Source of the DNA: Halobacteriovorax sp. JY17
GTDB taxonomy: Bacteria; Bdellovibrionota; Bacteriovoracia; Bacteriovoracales; Bacteriovoracaceae
Length of the DNA stretch: 64,000 bases
Direction: 5' to 3'
Assembly: GCF_002753895.1 (NCBI RefSeq)
Contig: NZ_NJER01000002.1
Coordinates: forward strand, 553,989-617,988
Within the stretch, counting starts at the first letter, position 1. Every line of letters starts with the position of its first letter. Positions 56,241 through 64,000 of this stretch are shown here, piece by piece. The notes beneath the pieces were generated by a model. The model made no database searches, was not told the DNA's origin, and saw nothing but the letters and a program-made list of their open reading frames with translations. Both the position numbers and the translations under genes were made by a program.

Positions 56241-56834
56241 TTATTTTATGGATTCATTTATTAAAATATTTATTTTAATTTCGTCTGATAATTTAGCTAT
56301 AAATATACTAGGGTCTGGAATTCCCATTTCTTTCAAACTCCATGTCGAACTCCCTTTAATTTGATATGTATCATTTGAGGCTCGAGTTGTAGAAAGTTCA
56401 ATTTGAAACTTCTTTTCTTTTCCTCTTATCTTAACAGTTCCATTATAAGATCTTTTTCTTGAATCCTTTAGAAAGAGGGGGCCTCCAACTGAGATTTCTA
56501 CTTTAGGAAACTTACTTACATCCATACATAGATTGTGGAGCTTTTCGTCTCTGCTTCCGCCGTCAGTATCCATTGAGCTTGCTTTGAAATTAATTTTCAT
56601 ATTTCTTAGTATTAAATTTTTACTATCAAACTCTGACTGATATGAAAAAGTCTTAACATAGCCATCGACATCGGAAGAAAACATTCCAGCCTTGGTACTA
56701 ACAACAATAAATTGTAGTCTTGATTTTTTTTCTTTTGCCTCGTGAAAAGTTTTAGAAGAAACTTCTCCTTGAAAATTTTCAGCAAATATATTTGTCGAAA
56801 GTAAAATGTATAGAATTAAGATGGTATTTTTCAT
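56241..56834 (-). CDS. YceI-like secreted lipid-binding protein
   Basis: A 197-aa protein with a signal peptide (cleavage near NIFAEN). The mature part has the YceI lipocalin pattern: MDTDGGSRDEKLHNLCMDVSKFPKVEI, then YNGTVKIRGKEKKFQIEL. YceI proteins bind polyisoprenoid or quinone-like lipids in the periplasm. It could carry the product of the adjacent polyketide synthase. It lies 2 bp after the first gene of the operon and 10 bp before the synthase. Confidence 0.85.
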   Translation of the reverse strand: MKNTILILYILLSTNIFAENFQGEVSSKTFHEAKEKKSRLQFIVVSTKAGMFSSDVDGYVKTFSYQSEFDSKNLILRNMKINFKASSMDTDGGSRDEKLHNLCMDVSKFPKVEISVGGPLFLKDSRKRSYNGTVKIRGKEKKFQIELSTTRASNDTYQIKGSSTWSLKEMGIPDPSIFIAKLSDEIKINILINESIK

Positions 56835-56836
56835 TT

Positions 56837-57595
56837 TTAAACACTCCAGATTTTCTTTGATATGAAATTATCCAGCTTTTTGGGAAATAAAGGAAATGCT
56901 GGTACTTTTTTTGAATATTCCCTATATACGTTACTTTTGCTCAGTCTCATTTCTTTGAATGTCGCACCTATGAAGATATAGGCACTCCAAAATAGAGATA
57001 AATAGAGCCTATCCTCGCTCATATTTGGTGTGAACCAAATCATTCCGAGAAATGCGACATAAATAGGATGGCGACAAATTTTATAAGGGCCATGTTGAAC
57101 AAGCGCTCCCTTAAGTCTCTTTTTTCTCACGGCCTTCCACCACTCCTCGATACCACTCTGTTTGAAAAGCCCTATGGAGCTCATTGTCCAAAACATAAAG
57201 AGCCAGCTTAGTGTGTAGAAGACGAGTATAATAGTACTTGATAATCCTGTAGAAATAATGAGATTAGTCCCGATACTAGTCCAAAATTCATCTAAAAGTA
57301 TTATGGCAATGCATGAGTGCAGTGAGTAAATTGTGGAATATAGCTTCCCTGGAATGTACGATAAGAGTTTTCTTTTGATGTTTGAGTTTAATAGTAGACT
57401 GTGTGGGATACTAAAAAAGCAAAGAAGTGTGGTATTTATGGTCCATGGGTAAGGTACTGAGTTTGCGTCATATCTACCTGTACTGTCTAATAAGAAGAAC
57501 CAAAGTCTAATAATCGCATAATGGAAAAGAACGATATTGATTATACCAATAGTTATAAATACATACCTTTTCTCTAAAAACTGTTTTACTTCCAC
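56837..57595 (-). CDS. Membrane methyltransferase of the ICMT/MddA (NnrU-like) type
   Basis: A 252-aa protein with GTG start after GAGGG. About six membrane segments. The C-terminal signature VQHGPYKICRHPIYVAFLGM with EMRLSKSNVYREYSKKVPAF is that of SAM-dependent membrane methyltransferases (ICMT, MddA). First gene of the five-gene minus-strand operon, so the cluster has two different membrane methyltransferases. Substrate unknown. Confidence 0.8.
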   Translation of the reverse strand: MEVKQFLEKRYVFITIGIINIVLFHYAIIRLWFFLLDSTGRYDANSVPYPWTINTTLLCFFSIPHSLLLNSNIKRKLLSYIPGKLYSTIYSLHSCIAIILLDEFWTSIGTNLIISTGLSSTIILVFYTLSWLFMFWTMSSIGLFKQSGIEEWWKAVRKKRLKGALVQHGPYKICRHPIYVAFLGMIWFTPNMSEDRLYLSLFWSAYIFIGATFKEMRLSKSNVYREYSKKVPAFPLFPKKLDNFISKKIWSV

Positions 57596-57688
57596 AATTG
57601 TCCCTCTACTTTTTATTATTTTAGTGAACTTTTCTTTCCGTTGATATAGGGAACATTACCTATTAGAATATATTTACGGTCACTTAGG

Positions 57689-57699
57689 CTATGACATAG
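57689..57699. promoter_or_regulatory. Short inverted repeat in the divergent promoter region
   Basis: CTATG-A-CATAG lies 12 bp before the regulator start (57712) in the 116-bp gap between the two divergent operons. It could be the regulator's own binding site. No convincing -35/-10 pair stands out on either strand. Confidence 0.35.
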
Positions 57700-57711
57700 G
57701 TTAGTTTTATT

Positions 57712-58221
57712 ATGAAAAAAGAACGTTTATTCAATGGAATATTATTGTTTTCTGTAGGGGTAATGACCACCTTAGATATCTATAAAGATCATGAAGAAGG
57801 GGCATCTCTAGGACATTTAGCTATTGAGGTTGTGACCGTTCTTCTGTCTCTGAGTGCATTGGCGTATATCTTAAGAGAATTTATCAAAGAAAAAAGGCAT
57901 AATGAGAAGCTTGAAGGTGAGAAGGAGCTACTTCGAGAAATTACTGAGAGCTTTAAACAAAAGTCAGAAGTTTTCATTGAAGGGTTGAGTATACAAATTG
58001 ATAGAACATTTAATATATGGAAGTTTTCAGATGCGGAACGGGATATTGCCCTCTTTCTTTTAAAAGGTTTATCTCCGAAAAGAATTGCTGAGATTCGTGG
58101 AAGTAGTGAGAAAACTGTTCGTCACCAAATAGCTTCAATTTATAAAAAGGCTGGTCTTAATGGAAGAGAGGAACTGACGGCTTATTTCTTAGAAGATCTA
58201 TTGGCACCGGCGTCTCTATGA
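57712..58221 (+). CDS. Membrane-anchored LuxR-type transcription regulator
   Basis: A 169-aa protein. Two hydrophobic segments (about 7-22 and 35-55), then a charged coiled-coil helix (56-90) and a C-terminal LuxR/FixJ helix-turn-helix (FSDAERDIALFLLKGLSPKR, then RGSSEKTVRHQIASIYKKAG). A DNA-binding domain tethered to the membrane suggests sensing of a membrane lipid or envelope state. It is divergent from the polyketide operon and overlaps the exporter gene (ATGA). Confidence 0.85.
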   Translation: MKKERLFNGILLFSVGVMTTLDIYKDHEEGASLGHLAIEVVTVLLSLSALAYILREFIKEKRHNEKLEGEKELLREITESFKQKSEVFIEGLSIQIDRTFNIWKFSDAERDIALFLLKGLSPKRIAEIRGSSEKTVRHQIASIYKKAGLNGREELTAYFLEDLLAPASL

Positions 58222-60254
58222 TTTTGAATAAGAACTTATCAAGAGTAATCACTTTATCACTAATCGTTTTAGGTTTTTTGGGAATCATTTATTCGAATGA
58301 TTTAGTTCAAAATAATAAAGAAACAGTATTTCTAACAGAGCAGGGAGTTTTGAGCTACCTTGACTTTAAAGATAAGTTTAATGAAAAAAGTTTTGTTATT
58401 TTAAAAAAAGACTTTAAAAATATTGTGAGCCCAAATCAAAAAGAGGAATTTAAAAAAAAGTCTAAAACTTTAATTGAAGGCTGTGCAGGGGAGTGCGAAG
58501 TTATAACAGAAGAAGAGCTCCCTTCTAATTTTTCAGATATAATAAGAATTGAGGGGGAGCACTATCTAGGTCTTATCATAATTTCTGAGCAAGTTCATAT
58601 TCAAGATATTTTAGCGAAAGTTGAGTCTGACCGTTATTGGGGAAAGATAAACCAAAACCTACATTTAGTAGGTGTTCCATATACAAATAAGCTCTTAAAC
58701 AAATATTCTAAGAGTATTAAAGAGAAGCTCTTTCCTGCTCTATTTGCAGGAGTATTTATCATACTACTTATTCTCACAAAAAGTGTTAAAAGAGCATTGT
58801 TCTTATTTTTTCCATGTCTTCTTGCCGCTTCTATTAGTTTATCAATAACTAAGTTTTTATTTAATGAATCAAATTTAGTCATTTCAATTATACCTCTATT
58901 AATGTTTGTAATTAACTTTTCATTAGTGTTCCATATTTATTACACAAGTGTTGAGATGAAGAGTGTTTACCGTGGAGTCTTATTGAAGAAAAAACCAATT
59001 CTTTTAATGGTTTTAACGACATTTGTAGGGTTTCTTTCTCTCTATTTTTCACACTTAAGAGCGATTAGTGTCTTTGGACTTTTATCTTCAGGACTAATTC
59101 TGAGTTCATCTATTATGACTATTCTTTGGGTTTTGACTGCGTCGAATAGCTTTAATATTTTATCTGAAGAAGATGTGCCAGTCTTGGTTGAAAAAAACTT
59201 CTTAGGAAAGATATTAAGTGGTTTTCTTTCAATTAAAAAAGTTGTGATCTTATCTATCACTGGTCTTGTTTTGGGTAGTATTAGCTTTAAAGGAATTAGG
59301 GTTCTAACAGACGCAACAGAGTACTTCCCAAAGAGTTCCTTTATTAAAGAGAGTATTCTAGAAGTTTCAACTCAAATTTTAGGACCTCCTGTCTTAGATA
59401 TTGTTTTAAAATTTAAAAATGATCTAACAATTAGTGAGTTAAAAGAGATAGAGAAGCTTGAAAATAAACTATTAAGCCGAATGAGAGAGCGAAACCCTCA
59501 CTATAATCTACTATCCGCAAATTTACTAACGAGAAAGGCCAATGAGGTCTATACAGGAGAGAGTCGATTGCCAGATTACAGGCTCTCTTATTTAACAGTT
59601 TTTTCAAGAGTTCCTAACTCTCTTCGTGAAGGCTTTCCTCTGGAGAATGATTATCGGATTAATATATTAGCGCCTCCTATGAATGTTCATGATTATGAAG
59701 ACCTACTAAAAGATGTACAAGTCGTTTTTAAAGATTATGATAAATCTTTTAATGGCCTATACTATCATTTAATGATTGCTCAAAAGGAGATGATCTATAC
59801 TCTCTTCAAGAGCTTTTCTATAAGTTTAGTTGTAATAGCCTTTATCGCATTTATAGCATTTCGAAAGGTGAAGGTTTTCTTTATTTTTCTTTTTGTAAAT
59901 ATAATCCCTGTCTTTATTTCATTTGTTTTCTTGAAGATCTTTGGTCTCTCTTTTAATATTGCAACAGTTATGACATATAGTATTTCATTGGGGCTTATTG
60001 TCGATAGCTCATTTCATATTATCGATGCGTTAGACAAAAAACATTTAACTGATAATTTTTTCTATAATACGATTGTTAAACCTGTGAGCGGCTCAAGTTT
60101 AATTTTAACCTTTTGTTTTTTGTTCTTCATAATGAATGATTTCCTTCCTATAAGAGAATTTGGAATATGCTTATCCATAATAATCTTTTTAGGAATGATA
60201 TTTGATTTAAAGGTTCTACCAACACTCTACTTAAAGAATCGAGACCTACTATGA
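58218..60254 (+). CDS. RND/MMPL superfamily exporter (HAE3/hopanoid-transporter type)
   Basis: A 678-aa protein with the duplicated RND layout: one membrane segment near 10-28, a periplasmic domain (~30-165), five to six membrane segments (170-355), a second periplasmic domain (~360-530) and five more segments. Family hints: LFGLLSSGLILSSS and the mirrored MTYSISLGLIVDSSFHIIDAL with conserved Asp. Such MMPL-type proteins move lipids or hydrophobic compounds across the inner membrane. The likely cargo is the phenolic lipid made by the divergent operon (inference). It overlaps the genes on both sides by four bases. Confidence 0.88.
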   Translation: MILNKNLSRVITLSLIVLGFLGIIYSNDLVQNNKETVFLTEQGVLSYLDFKDKFNEKSFVILKKDFKNIVSPNQKEEFKKKSKTLIEGCAGECEVITEEELPSNFSDIIRIEGEHYLGLIIISEQVHIQDILAKVESDRYWGKINQNLHLVGVPYTNKLLNKYSKSIKEKLFPALFAGVFIILLILTKSVKRALFLFFPCLLAASISLSITKFLFNESNLVISIIPLLMFVINFSLVFHIYYTSVEMKSVYRGVLLKKKPILLMVLTTFVGFLSLYFSHLRAISVFGLLSSGLILSSSIMTILWVLTASNSFNILSEEDVPVLVEKNFLGKILSGFLSIKKVVILSITGLVLGSISFKGIRVLTDATEYFPKSSFIKESILEVSTQILGPPVLDIVLKFKNDLTISELKEIEKLENKLLSRMRERNPHYNLLSANLLTRKANEVYTGESRLPDYRLSYLTVFSRVPNSLREGFPLENDYRINILAPPMNVHDYEDLLKDVQVVFKDYDKSFNGLYYHLMIAQKEMIYTLFKSFSISLVVIAFIAFIAFRKVKVFFIFLFVNIIPVFISFVFLKIFGLSFNIATVMTYSISLGLIVDSSFHIIDALDKKHLTDNFFYNTIVKPVSGSSLILTFCFLFFIMNDFLPIREFGICLSIIIFLGMIFDLKVLPTLYLKNRDLL

Positions 60255-60862
60255 AATTTTCTGTTTTTATTTTCAGCTTATTATTATCGGGGAATATTAT
60301 CAGCAAAGAACTAGAGTTTAATCTGGAAAATGATATTTATTCCAACTCTTTAATTAAATTTATTCCTCACCATGGTAGTGGACCTTATGGCAGTTATTTA
60401 ACTATGCAGGTGAACTATGAAGTAGTTTCAAAACTTTGGAAAGACTTGGAGAAGAAGATCGGAAAGAAGCTTAAAAATAGAGGAGAGGCCCATGTCACAG
60501 TAATCACTCCTATAGAGTACAATGAGGTCTTGAAAAATAAAATATCTATTAATGAAATTGATAAAATCGCATTAGATTATAAGATACAGTCTTCGTCTTT
60601 TAGAGTTGAATGTCTTGGAAAATTTGGAAAAAATATTTCAGGTAAGTTGGAGGAGACTTTTTTTCTAGTGATATCTTCAGAAGATATTTTAAAAATAAGA
60701 AAAAAAATTGCAGAGAGATTCTACACTCTCGGTGGAGATAAAAGTAAGTTTAGGGCAACTCATTTTTTTCCACATATAACTGTCGGCTTTTCAAAAAGAG
60801 ACCTACATGAGAGTGATGGAGCAATTAAAGATAGGCGCTCATGTTTTGCTAGTATTATTTAG
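60251..60862 (+). CDS. Secreted 2H-phosphoesterase-like protein
   Basis: A 203-aa protein with a signal peptide (cleavage near NIISKE). Two HxTx motifs are present about 90 residues apart: EAHVTVITP and FFPHITVGF, the hallmark of the 2H (LigT-like) phosphoesterase fold. Most members act on cyclic phosphates of RNA inside the cell; an exported one is unusual. Coupled by ATGA overlap to the exporter. Substrate unknown. Confidence 0.75.
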   Translation: MKFSVFIFSLLLSGNIISKELEFNLENDIYSNSLIKFIPHHGSGPYGSYLTMQVNYEVVSKLWKDLEKKIGKKLKNRGEAHVTVITPIEYNEVLKNKISINEIDKIALDYKIQSSSFRVECLGKFGKNISGKLEETFFLVISSEDILKIRKKIAERFYTLGGDKSKFRATHFFPHITVGFSKRDLHESDGAIKDRRSCFASII

Positions 60863-60878
60863 TAACTTTTAAGTAAAA

Positions 60879-60935
60879 CCCTATTTTCTAGGCAAGCTTC
60901 TGAAAGTGTAAGGTGTTGATAATACCAAAATAGGG
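60879..60935 (+). repeat. Inverted repeat after the exporter operon
   Basis: CCCTATTTT (60879-60887) and AAAATAGGG (60927-60935) could pair across a 39-nt loop; CTAGGCAA follows each arm as a direct repeat. It may act as a terminator (ATTTTTT follows). The rest of the gap to 61079 shows nothing I can name. Confidence 0.35.
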
Positions 60936-61079
60936 CTAGGCAATAAATTTTTTCTTAGAGAATTTTATAAGTAAGGGTAAAATACCGGGAGTACTCGGTA
61001 GGCAGTGGAAAGTGAACCAAACCCTCGATCTAGAAATAGCTTGAAGCATTCATAAAATCTAAATCTTTTTTGTAAGAAC

Positions 61080-61607
61080 TTATTTACATCTAGAGTTAGA
61101 TAAAGAGCTGCGTAACATTTTACTAAATGGATTAGTATAAAAAACATTTTCAGTTAGGACTTTAATTTGGAAAGTTTCGTTTTTACATATGATATAGTAT
61201 GAAACTTCAATATTTTGAGTTGAATCTTTTTTTGTGTATATGTATCCCGCTGAGAAAATTGTTGTTTGAGTTTTATTTTTAAAGCTATCGAACTCTAGAT
61301 AAGAGTCAATTTTAAATCCTCGTTTTTTTGCCCAATTCTTTCTTCCAATTTTATATTTATCATAATTCTTTTGTAGTAACATTGGATTTAAGTCAAGACT
61401 CTTTAGCCCTGTTGGCGTAATTGATATTGAAGTTTTTTTTGAACGTTGTTCTTTTTTTATTAAAACGTATGGTAAGCCTAAGAAGTTCTTATATGTTTTA
61501 AATTGGTTCGAAAAACTAATATTCAAAGCTCCTTCTTTCCCTTTGAAGTTTGCAGCAAAAACACTTGAGTAAGTTATGAGAAGGAGAGTGCCAATTATTT
61601 TCATCAT
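61080..61607 (-). CDS. Secreted protein of unknown function
   Basis: A 175-aa protein with a signal peptide (cleavage near VFAANF). The mature protein is beta-rich and basic (KTSISITPTGLKSLDLNP, TIFSAGYIYTKKD, VSYYIICKNETFQIKVLT), with two cysteines, one of them the penultimate residue. A second ATG follows the first directly. No family recognised. It is divergent from the large secreted protein that follows. Confidence 0.65.
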   Translation of the reverse strand: MMKIIGTLLLITYSSVFAANFKGKEGALNISFSNQFKTYKNFLGLPYVLIKKEQRSKKTSISITPTGLKSLDLNPMLLQKNYDKYKIGRKNWAKKRGFKIDSYLEFDSFKNKTQTTIFSAGYIYTKKDSTQNIEVSYYIICKNETFQIKVLTENVFYTNPFSKMLRSSLSNSRCK

Positions 61608-61663
61608 TCAATTCTATCAAATATCATAATCTTTTCAAGCTAACTTGCTTAAATTACGTAAAA

Positions 61664-61691
61664 TCAAGTTGTTATGAGTTATAGCCGACAA
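61664..61691 (+). promoter_or_regulatory. Sigma-28 (FliA)-like promoter of the large secreted protein
   Basis: TCAAGTTG (61664-61671), 12 nt, GCCGACAA (61684-61691). Matches to TAAAGTTT and GCCGATAA are 6 of 8 and 7 of 8; spacing is one base over ideal. The start would fall near 61698, 24 nt before the ATG at 61722. Confidence 0.5.
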
Positions 61692-61721
61692 GTATCATGT
61701 GATAATAGTTTATGGGGTTTT

Positions 61722-64000
61722 ATGTTTGAGAGAAAAGCTAAGCAGTTGATATTAATAGTTTGTTTATTTACTGCTTCTTATGAGGTCATTGGTGAGTCGT
61801 TCTCTTTGCCAAAATACAAATTTTCAGAATTGACGAAAATTCAAAAGTCCCAAGTCATTCAAGCAATCAAGCAGTTTCATAAAGATATTTCCATTGTTGA
61901 TAAGAAAAAAATTGTTAAATCTGACTTTATAAATCTCAACTTGAACTTTGTCTTTATTTCTACTGCCTATGCTTCTGATGGGCAAACAAATTGTTTGTAT
62001 GGAGGGTGGGGAAGTAACTTAGGCAGTAATAGTTACTGCATCCGTCCAATGGATAACCCTAATTCTTCTTATAATAAGGGAAGTTGTTCTAATAATCAGC
62101 TACATTGTAACCCTGCTCTATTTGGAAAAAACATTTGTGTGGATTTTAGTACAAGATCAGCTCGAATTAATGCTTATGGAAACTGTAATAAGAAATTTAA
62201 AGAAGAAGGAAGAAATATAGAAGATATAATTGGGGAAATGTCTGACCATGAGTTTTATAAAGCGATTGGAACAGTTGAGAATGTCTGTCGTAATGAAGAC
62301 CTTAGGCAATCTAAAACTGTGATGTGTAAATCAATCTTAAAAAAGTTCGAAACATACGTTCCTAGCGTTAGACCGAAGAGTCAACCAAAAGCATTAGAGG
62401 CATTAAGGTCGAATGATTCTGACGAATTAGCTAATTCTTTGGAGGATATTACTAATGAAATTGAGCAAGATCAAAGTCAGCTTAATGAAAAATGTTCAGA
62501 CGAACCAATAAAATTAGAAAATGAAGCATTTTGTGAAAATGTAGCAAAGAGGATTCTTGAGGCAGAGAATCTCGCATCTAGGGTTGTAGAAGAGATAGAA
62601 ATTCAACTACAAAATGAAAATATAAGCTGTGGAGGTGTAAATACACAACCTGACTTTGGACGACCTCGTAGTCTTAGTGAAGATGTAAATAATGCTTTAA
62701 TAGCTCAGTGTACAAAAGAAGACATAGATGCAAGAAAAAAATCTTGTGGAAAAGAAATTGCTTGCAGCATTACATCGACATTAATGGGTCCTGTAGTGGC
62801 AGGGTATTTGACATTAACAGGAAGTAATTCAAATAGTAATGAGAGGAAATGTTTATCTTCTGAAAATGATTGTTTAACAAATGTATTAACATCGTTGGTC
62901 GATTATTTAATTTCATCTGTTAAAGCAGTATGGGATTTATTGGGAATGGGTGTCGATTGGATTACAGAAAAGGGAGGAGGATTTTGGGGATGGGTCACAA
63001 ATGCAGAAGATGAAACTTCAAAAACTCAGGAAGTAATTCAAAACTTAAGTGACCAAGATATCAAAGAGATTGAAAAAGACTCTGAGGGATGGTTTAAAAA
63101 GACACTGAAAGGTGTTACCACAATGTTAAATGAGTGGATAAAGACAGAAGTTTTTTGTGAGAAGTGGTCAGGTGCTCCAAACTTTAGTACTTGTGAGCAG
63201 CCTATGAAAGGGTGGGGATGCCTTGGCTGTGGGACAATGATAAATGGCATGTGTCGAATGGTTGGCCCTGCAATTGGATTAATTGCAGAAACAGTTTTAA
63301 CTGGTGGAGCACTTGCACTTATTTCTAAAGGTTCTAAAGGAGTTAGAGCAGGAATTGTTGCAATGAAATCATCACCAAAATATATGACCACAATGAATAA
63401 AGTTAAAAGTACTGGGTTTGCTCAAAAATATTCAAAAGCAAAAGATGCAGTAATTACTTCTTCAAGGCTTCCTAAAGGACAACCATTAAAATATACAAGA
63501 GAAGTATTGGAAAAAGTAGTTCAAATATCAAAAGATAAGTTTACAAAAATTAAAGATTCAGGAGTTGTTTCTAAGGCAAAAGATATTTTAAGGAAGCTAT
63601 CTGATACGAAACTAACTAAAGCGATAAAAGAAGTTGATAACATTGACACAAAGGCGTTTGAAGCAGGGTATAATACAGTCGATCAAGGTCTTCAATCGTC
63701 AGTGAAAAATATTGGCAGAGTTTCGAAGTCGAGTAAGATTACGACTTCAAATAATACATCTCTACCCAGTCAGAGTAATAAAAGTAAAGAAACAAATACT
63801 GCTGGTAAGACTAATAAACAAGCTAAGATGATAGAAAATGCAAGAGACAAATTTGTAAATCCAAAGCCTAAAACAGAAAGGCAGCAACTTGAAAATGAGC
63901 TCAGAGAGGCTAGAGAAAAAGCATTAAAGGCTAAGAGTGGAGACAGTACACCAACAAGTAAAGAGCTTGAAGAAGGCCTAGAAAATGCAAGAGACAAATT
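61722..64000 (+). CDS. Large secreted protein, cut by the window edge
   Basis: An open frame of at least 759 codons from ATG 61722 to the last base. Signal peptide to about residue 24 (LILIVCLFTASYEVIG). Residues about 85-205 are cysteine-rich (CLYGGWGS, CSNNQLHCNPALFGKNIC). The middle has hydrophobic stretches (MVGPAIGLIAETVLTGGALALI) among helical Lys/Ser/Glu-rich segments, as in pre-toxin regions of large exported toxins. The end starts a repeat: ENARDKF occurs twice, 49 residues apart, around LENELREAREKALK. The functional end lies outside the window. An effector or toxin role is inference. Confidence 0.85.
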   Translation, partial: MFERKAKQLILIVCLFTASYEVIGESFSLPKYKFSELTKIQKSQVIQAIKQFHKDISIVDKKKIVKSDFINLNLNFVFISTAYASDGQTNCLYGGWGSNLGSNSYCIRPMDNPNSSYNKGSCSNNQLHCNPALFGKNICVDFSTRSARINAYGNCNKKFKEEGRNIEDIIGEMSDHEFYKAIGTVENVCRNEDLRQSKTVMCKSILKKFETYVPSVRPKSQPKALEALRSNDSDELANSLEDITNEIEQDQSQLNEKCSDEPIKLENEAFCENVAKRILEAENLASRVVEEIEIQLQNENISCGGVNTQPDFGRPRSLSEDVNNALIAQCTKEDIDARKKSCGKEIACSITSTLMGPVVAGYLTLTGSNSNSNERKCLSSENDCLTNVLTSLVDYLISSVKAVWDLLGMGVDWITEKGGGFWGWVTNAEDETSKTQEVIQNLSDQDIKEIEKDSEGWFKKTLKGVTTMLNEWIKTEVFCEKWSGAPNFSTCEQPMKGWGCLGCGTMINGMCRMVGPAIGLIAETVLTGGALALISKGSKGVRAGIVAMKSSPKYMTTMNKVKSTGFAQKYSKAKDAVITSSRLPKGQPLKYTREVLEKVVQISKDKFTKIKDSGVVSKAKDILRKLSDTKLTKAIKEVDNIDTKAFEAGYNTVDQGLQSSVKNIGRVSKSSKITTSNNTSLPSQSNKSKETNTAGKTNKQAKMIENARDKFVNPKPKTERQQLENELREAREKALKAKSGDSTPTSKELEEGLENARDK
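63834..64000 (+). repeat. Start of a 147-bp (49-aa) repeat at the window edge
   Basis: The same 20 bases (GAAAATGCAAGAGACAAATT) occur at 63834-63853 and 63981-64000, in the same reading frame. The second copy runs out of the window, so more units probably follow. Confidence 0.75.

Noticed and set aside
60965..61147. Minus-strand open frame of 60 codons overlapping the end of the secreted-protein gene
   Set aside because: Overlaps a better supported gene in another frame and has no ribosome site or signal peptide.
1..64000. CRISPR arrays, insertion sequences or prophage genes
   Set aside because: No regularly spaced repeats, transposase, integrase, terminase or capsid-like genes were seen on either strand.

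Overview
The window is 64 kb of AT-rich bacterial chromosome with dense, mostly intact genes. I see no transposase, prophage, CRISPR array or rRNA. Lysine/asparagine-rich proteins, AGA/AGG arginine codons, many lipoproteins and secreted proteins, CheY/CheA-type signalling and sigma-28 (FliA)-like promoters suggest a motile, didermic, Bdellovibrio-like bacterium. Bacteriovoracales (Halobacteriovorax/Bacteriovorax) is my best guess. It is inferred from gene style, not from a marker gene.

Region 1 (1-25.7 kb) is the most unusual part. Three large lipoproteins (1719, 1970 and 640 aa; fibronectin-III-like and ASH/HYDIN-like repeats, two with C-terminal cysteine-rich/FGE-like parts) precede a tight six-gene operon (13328-20061). 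The operon encodes two outer-membrane-type proteins, a small cytoplasmic protein, a one-TM protein with a cytoplasmic PAS-like domain, a PEGA/TPR protein, and a 714-aa protein that reads as the C-terminal half of flagellar FliF fused to a FliG-like domain. No other flagellar gene lies nearby. Next come a membrane CheA-like kinase (HAMP-PAS-HPt-HATPase, no CheW domain), a FecR-like protein, a receiver/PilZ-like duplicated protein and a canonical CheY. I infer an envelope-spanning, flagellar-ring-derived machine with its own phosphorelay.

Region 2 (25.7-38.2 kb) is mainly housekeeping: ElyC/YdcF-like, ridA and maeB; a sodium/solute symporter under a TPP riboswitch (probable thiamine uptake); divergent oxyR; a secreted trypsin-like protease; a YheT-like hydrolase; a MraY/WecA-like transferase; a double-ATPase peptide ABC protein; and a single-domain response regulator.

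Region 3 (38.2-49.1 kb) holds two small secreted proteins, then an operon of a NhaR-like regulator, an ATP-grasp enzyme, an aspartoacylase-like hydrolase and modABC. A small unknown gene with a strong ribosome site, a serA-like dehydrogenase with purA, and mtaB follow.

Region 4 (49.2-53.5 kb) is bounded by two nearly identical tRNA-Lys(UUU)/tRNA-Glu(UUC) units 4030 bp apart. It contains a hybrid histidine kinase with a sigma-28-like, nearly leaderless start, a cation efflux protein behind a 16-bp palindrome, and a TVP38/DedA-type membrane protein.

Region 5 (53.5-60.9 kb) looks like a phenolic-lipid cluster. One strand carries two small membrane methyltransferases, YceI, a type III polyketide synthase and an FAD monooxygenase; the other carries a membrane-anchored LuxR-type regulator, an RND/MMPL exporter and a secreted 2H-phosphoesterase-like protein. 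The window ends in a large secreted protein of at least 759 residues, cut by the edge just where a 49-residue repeat begins.
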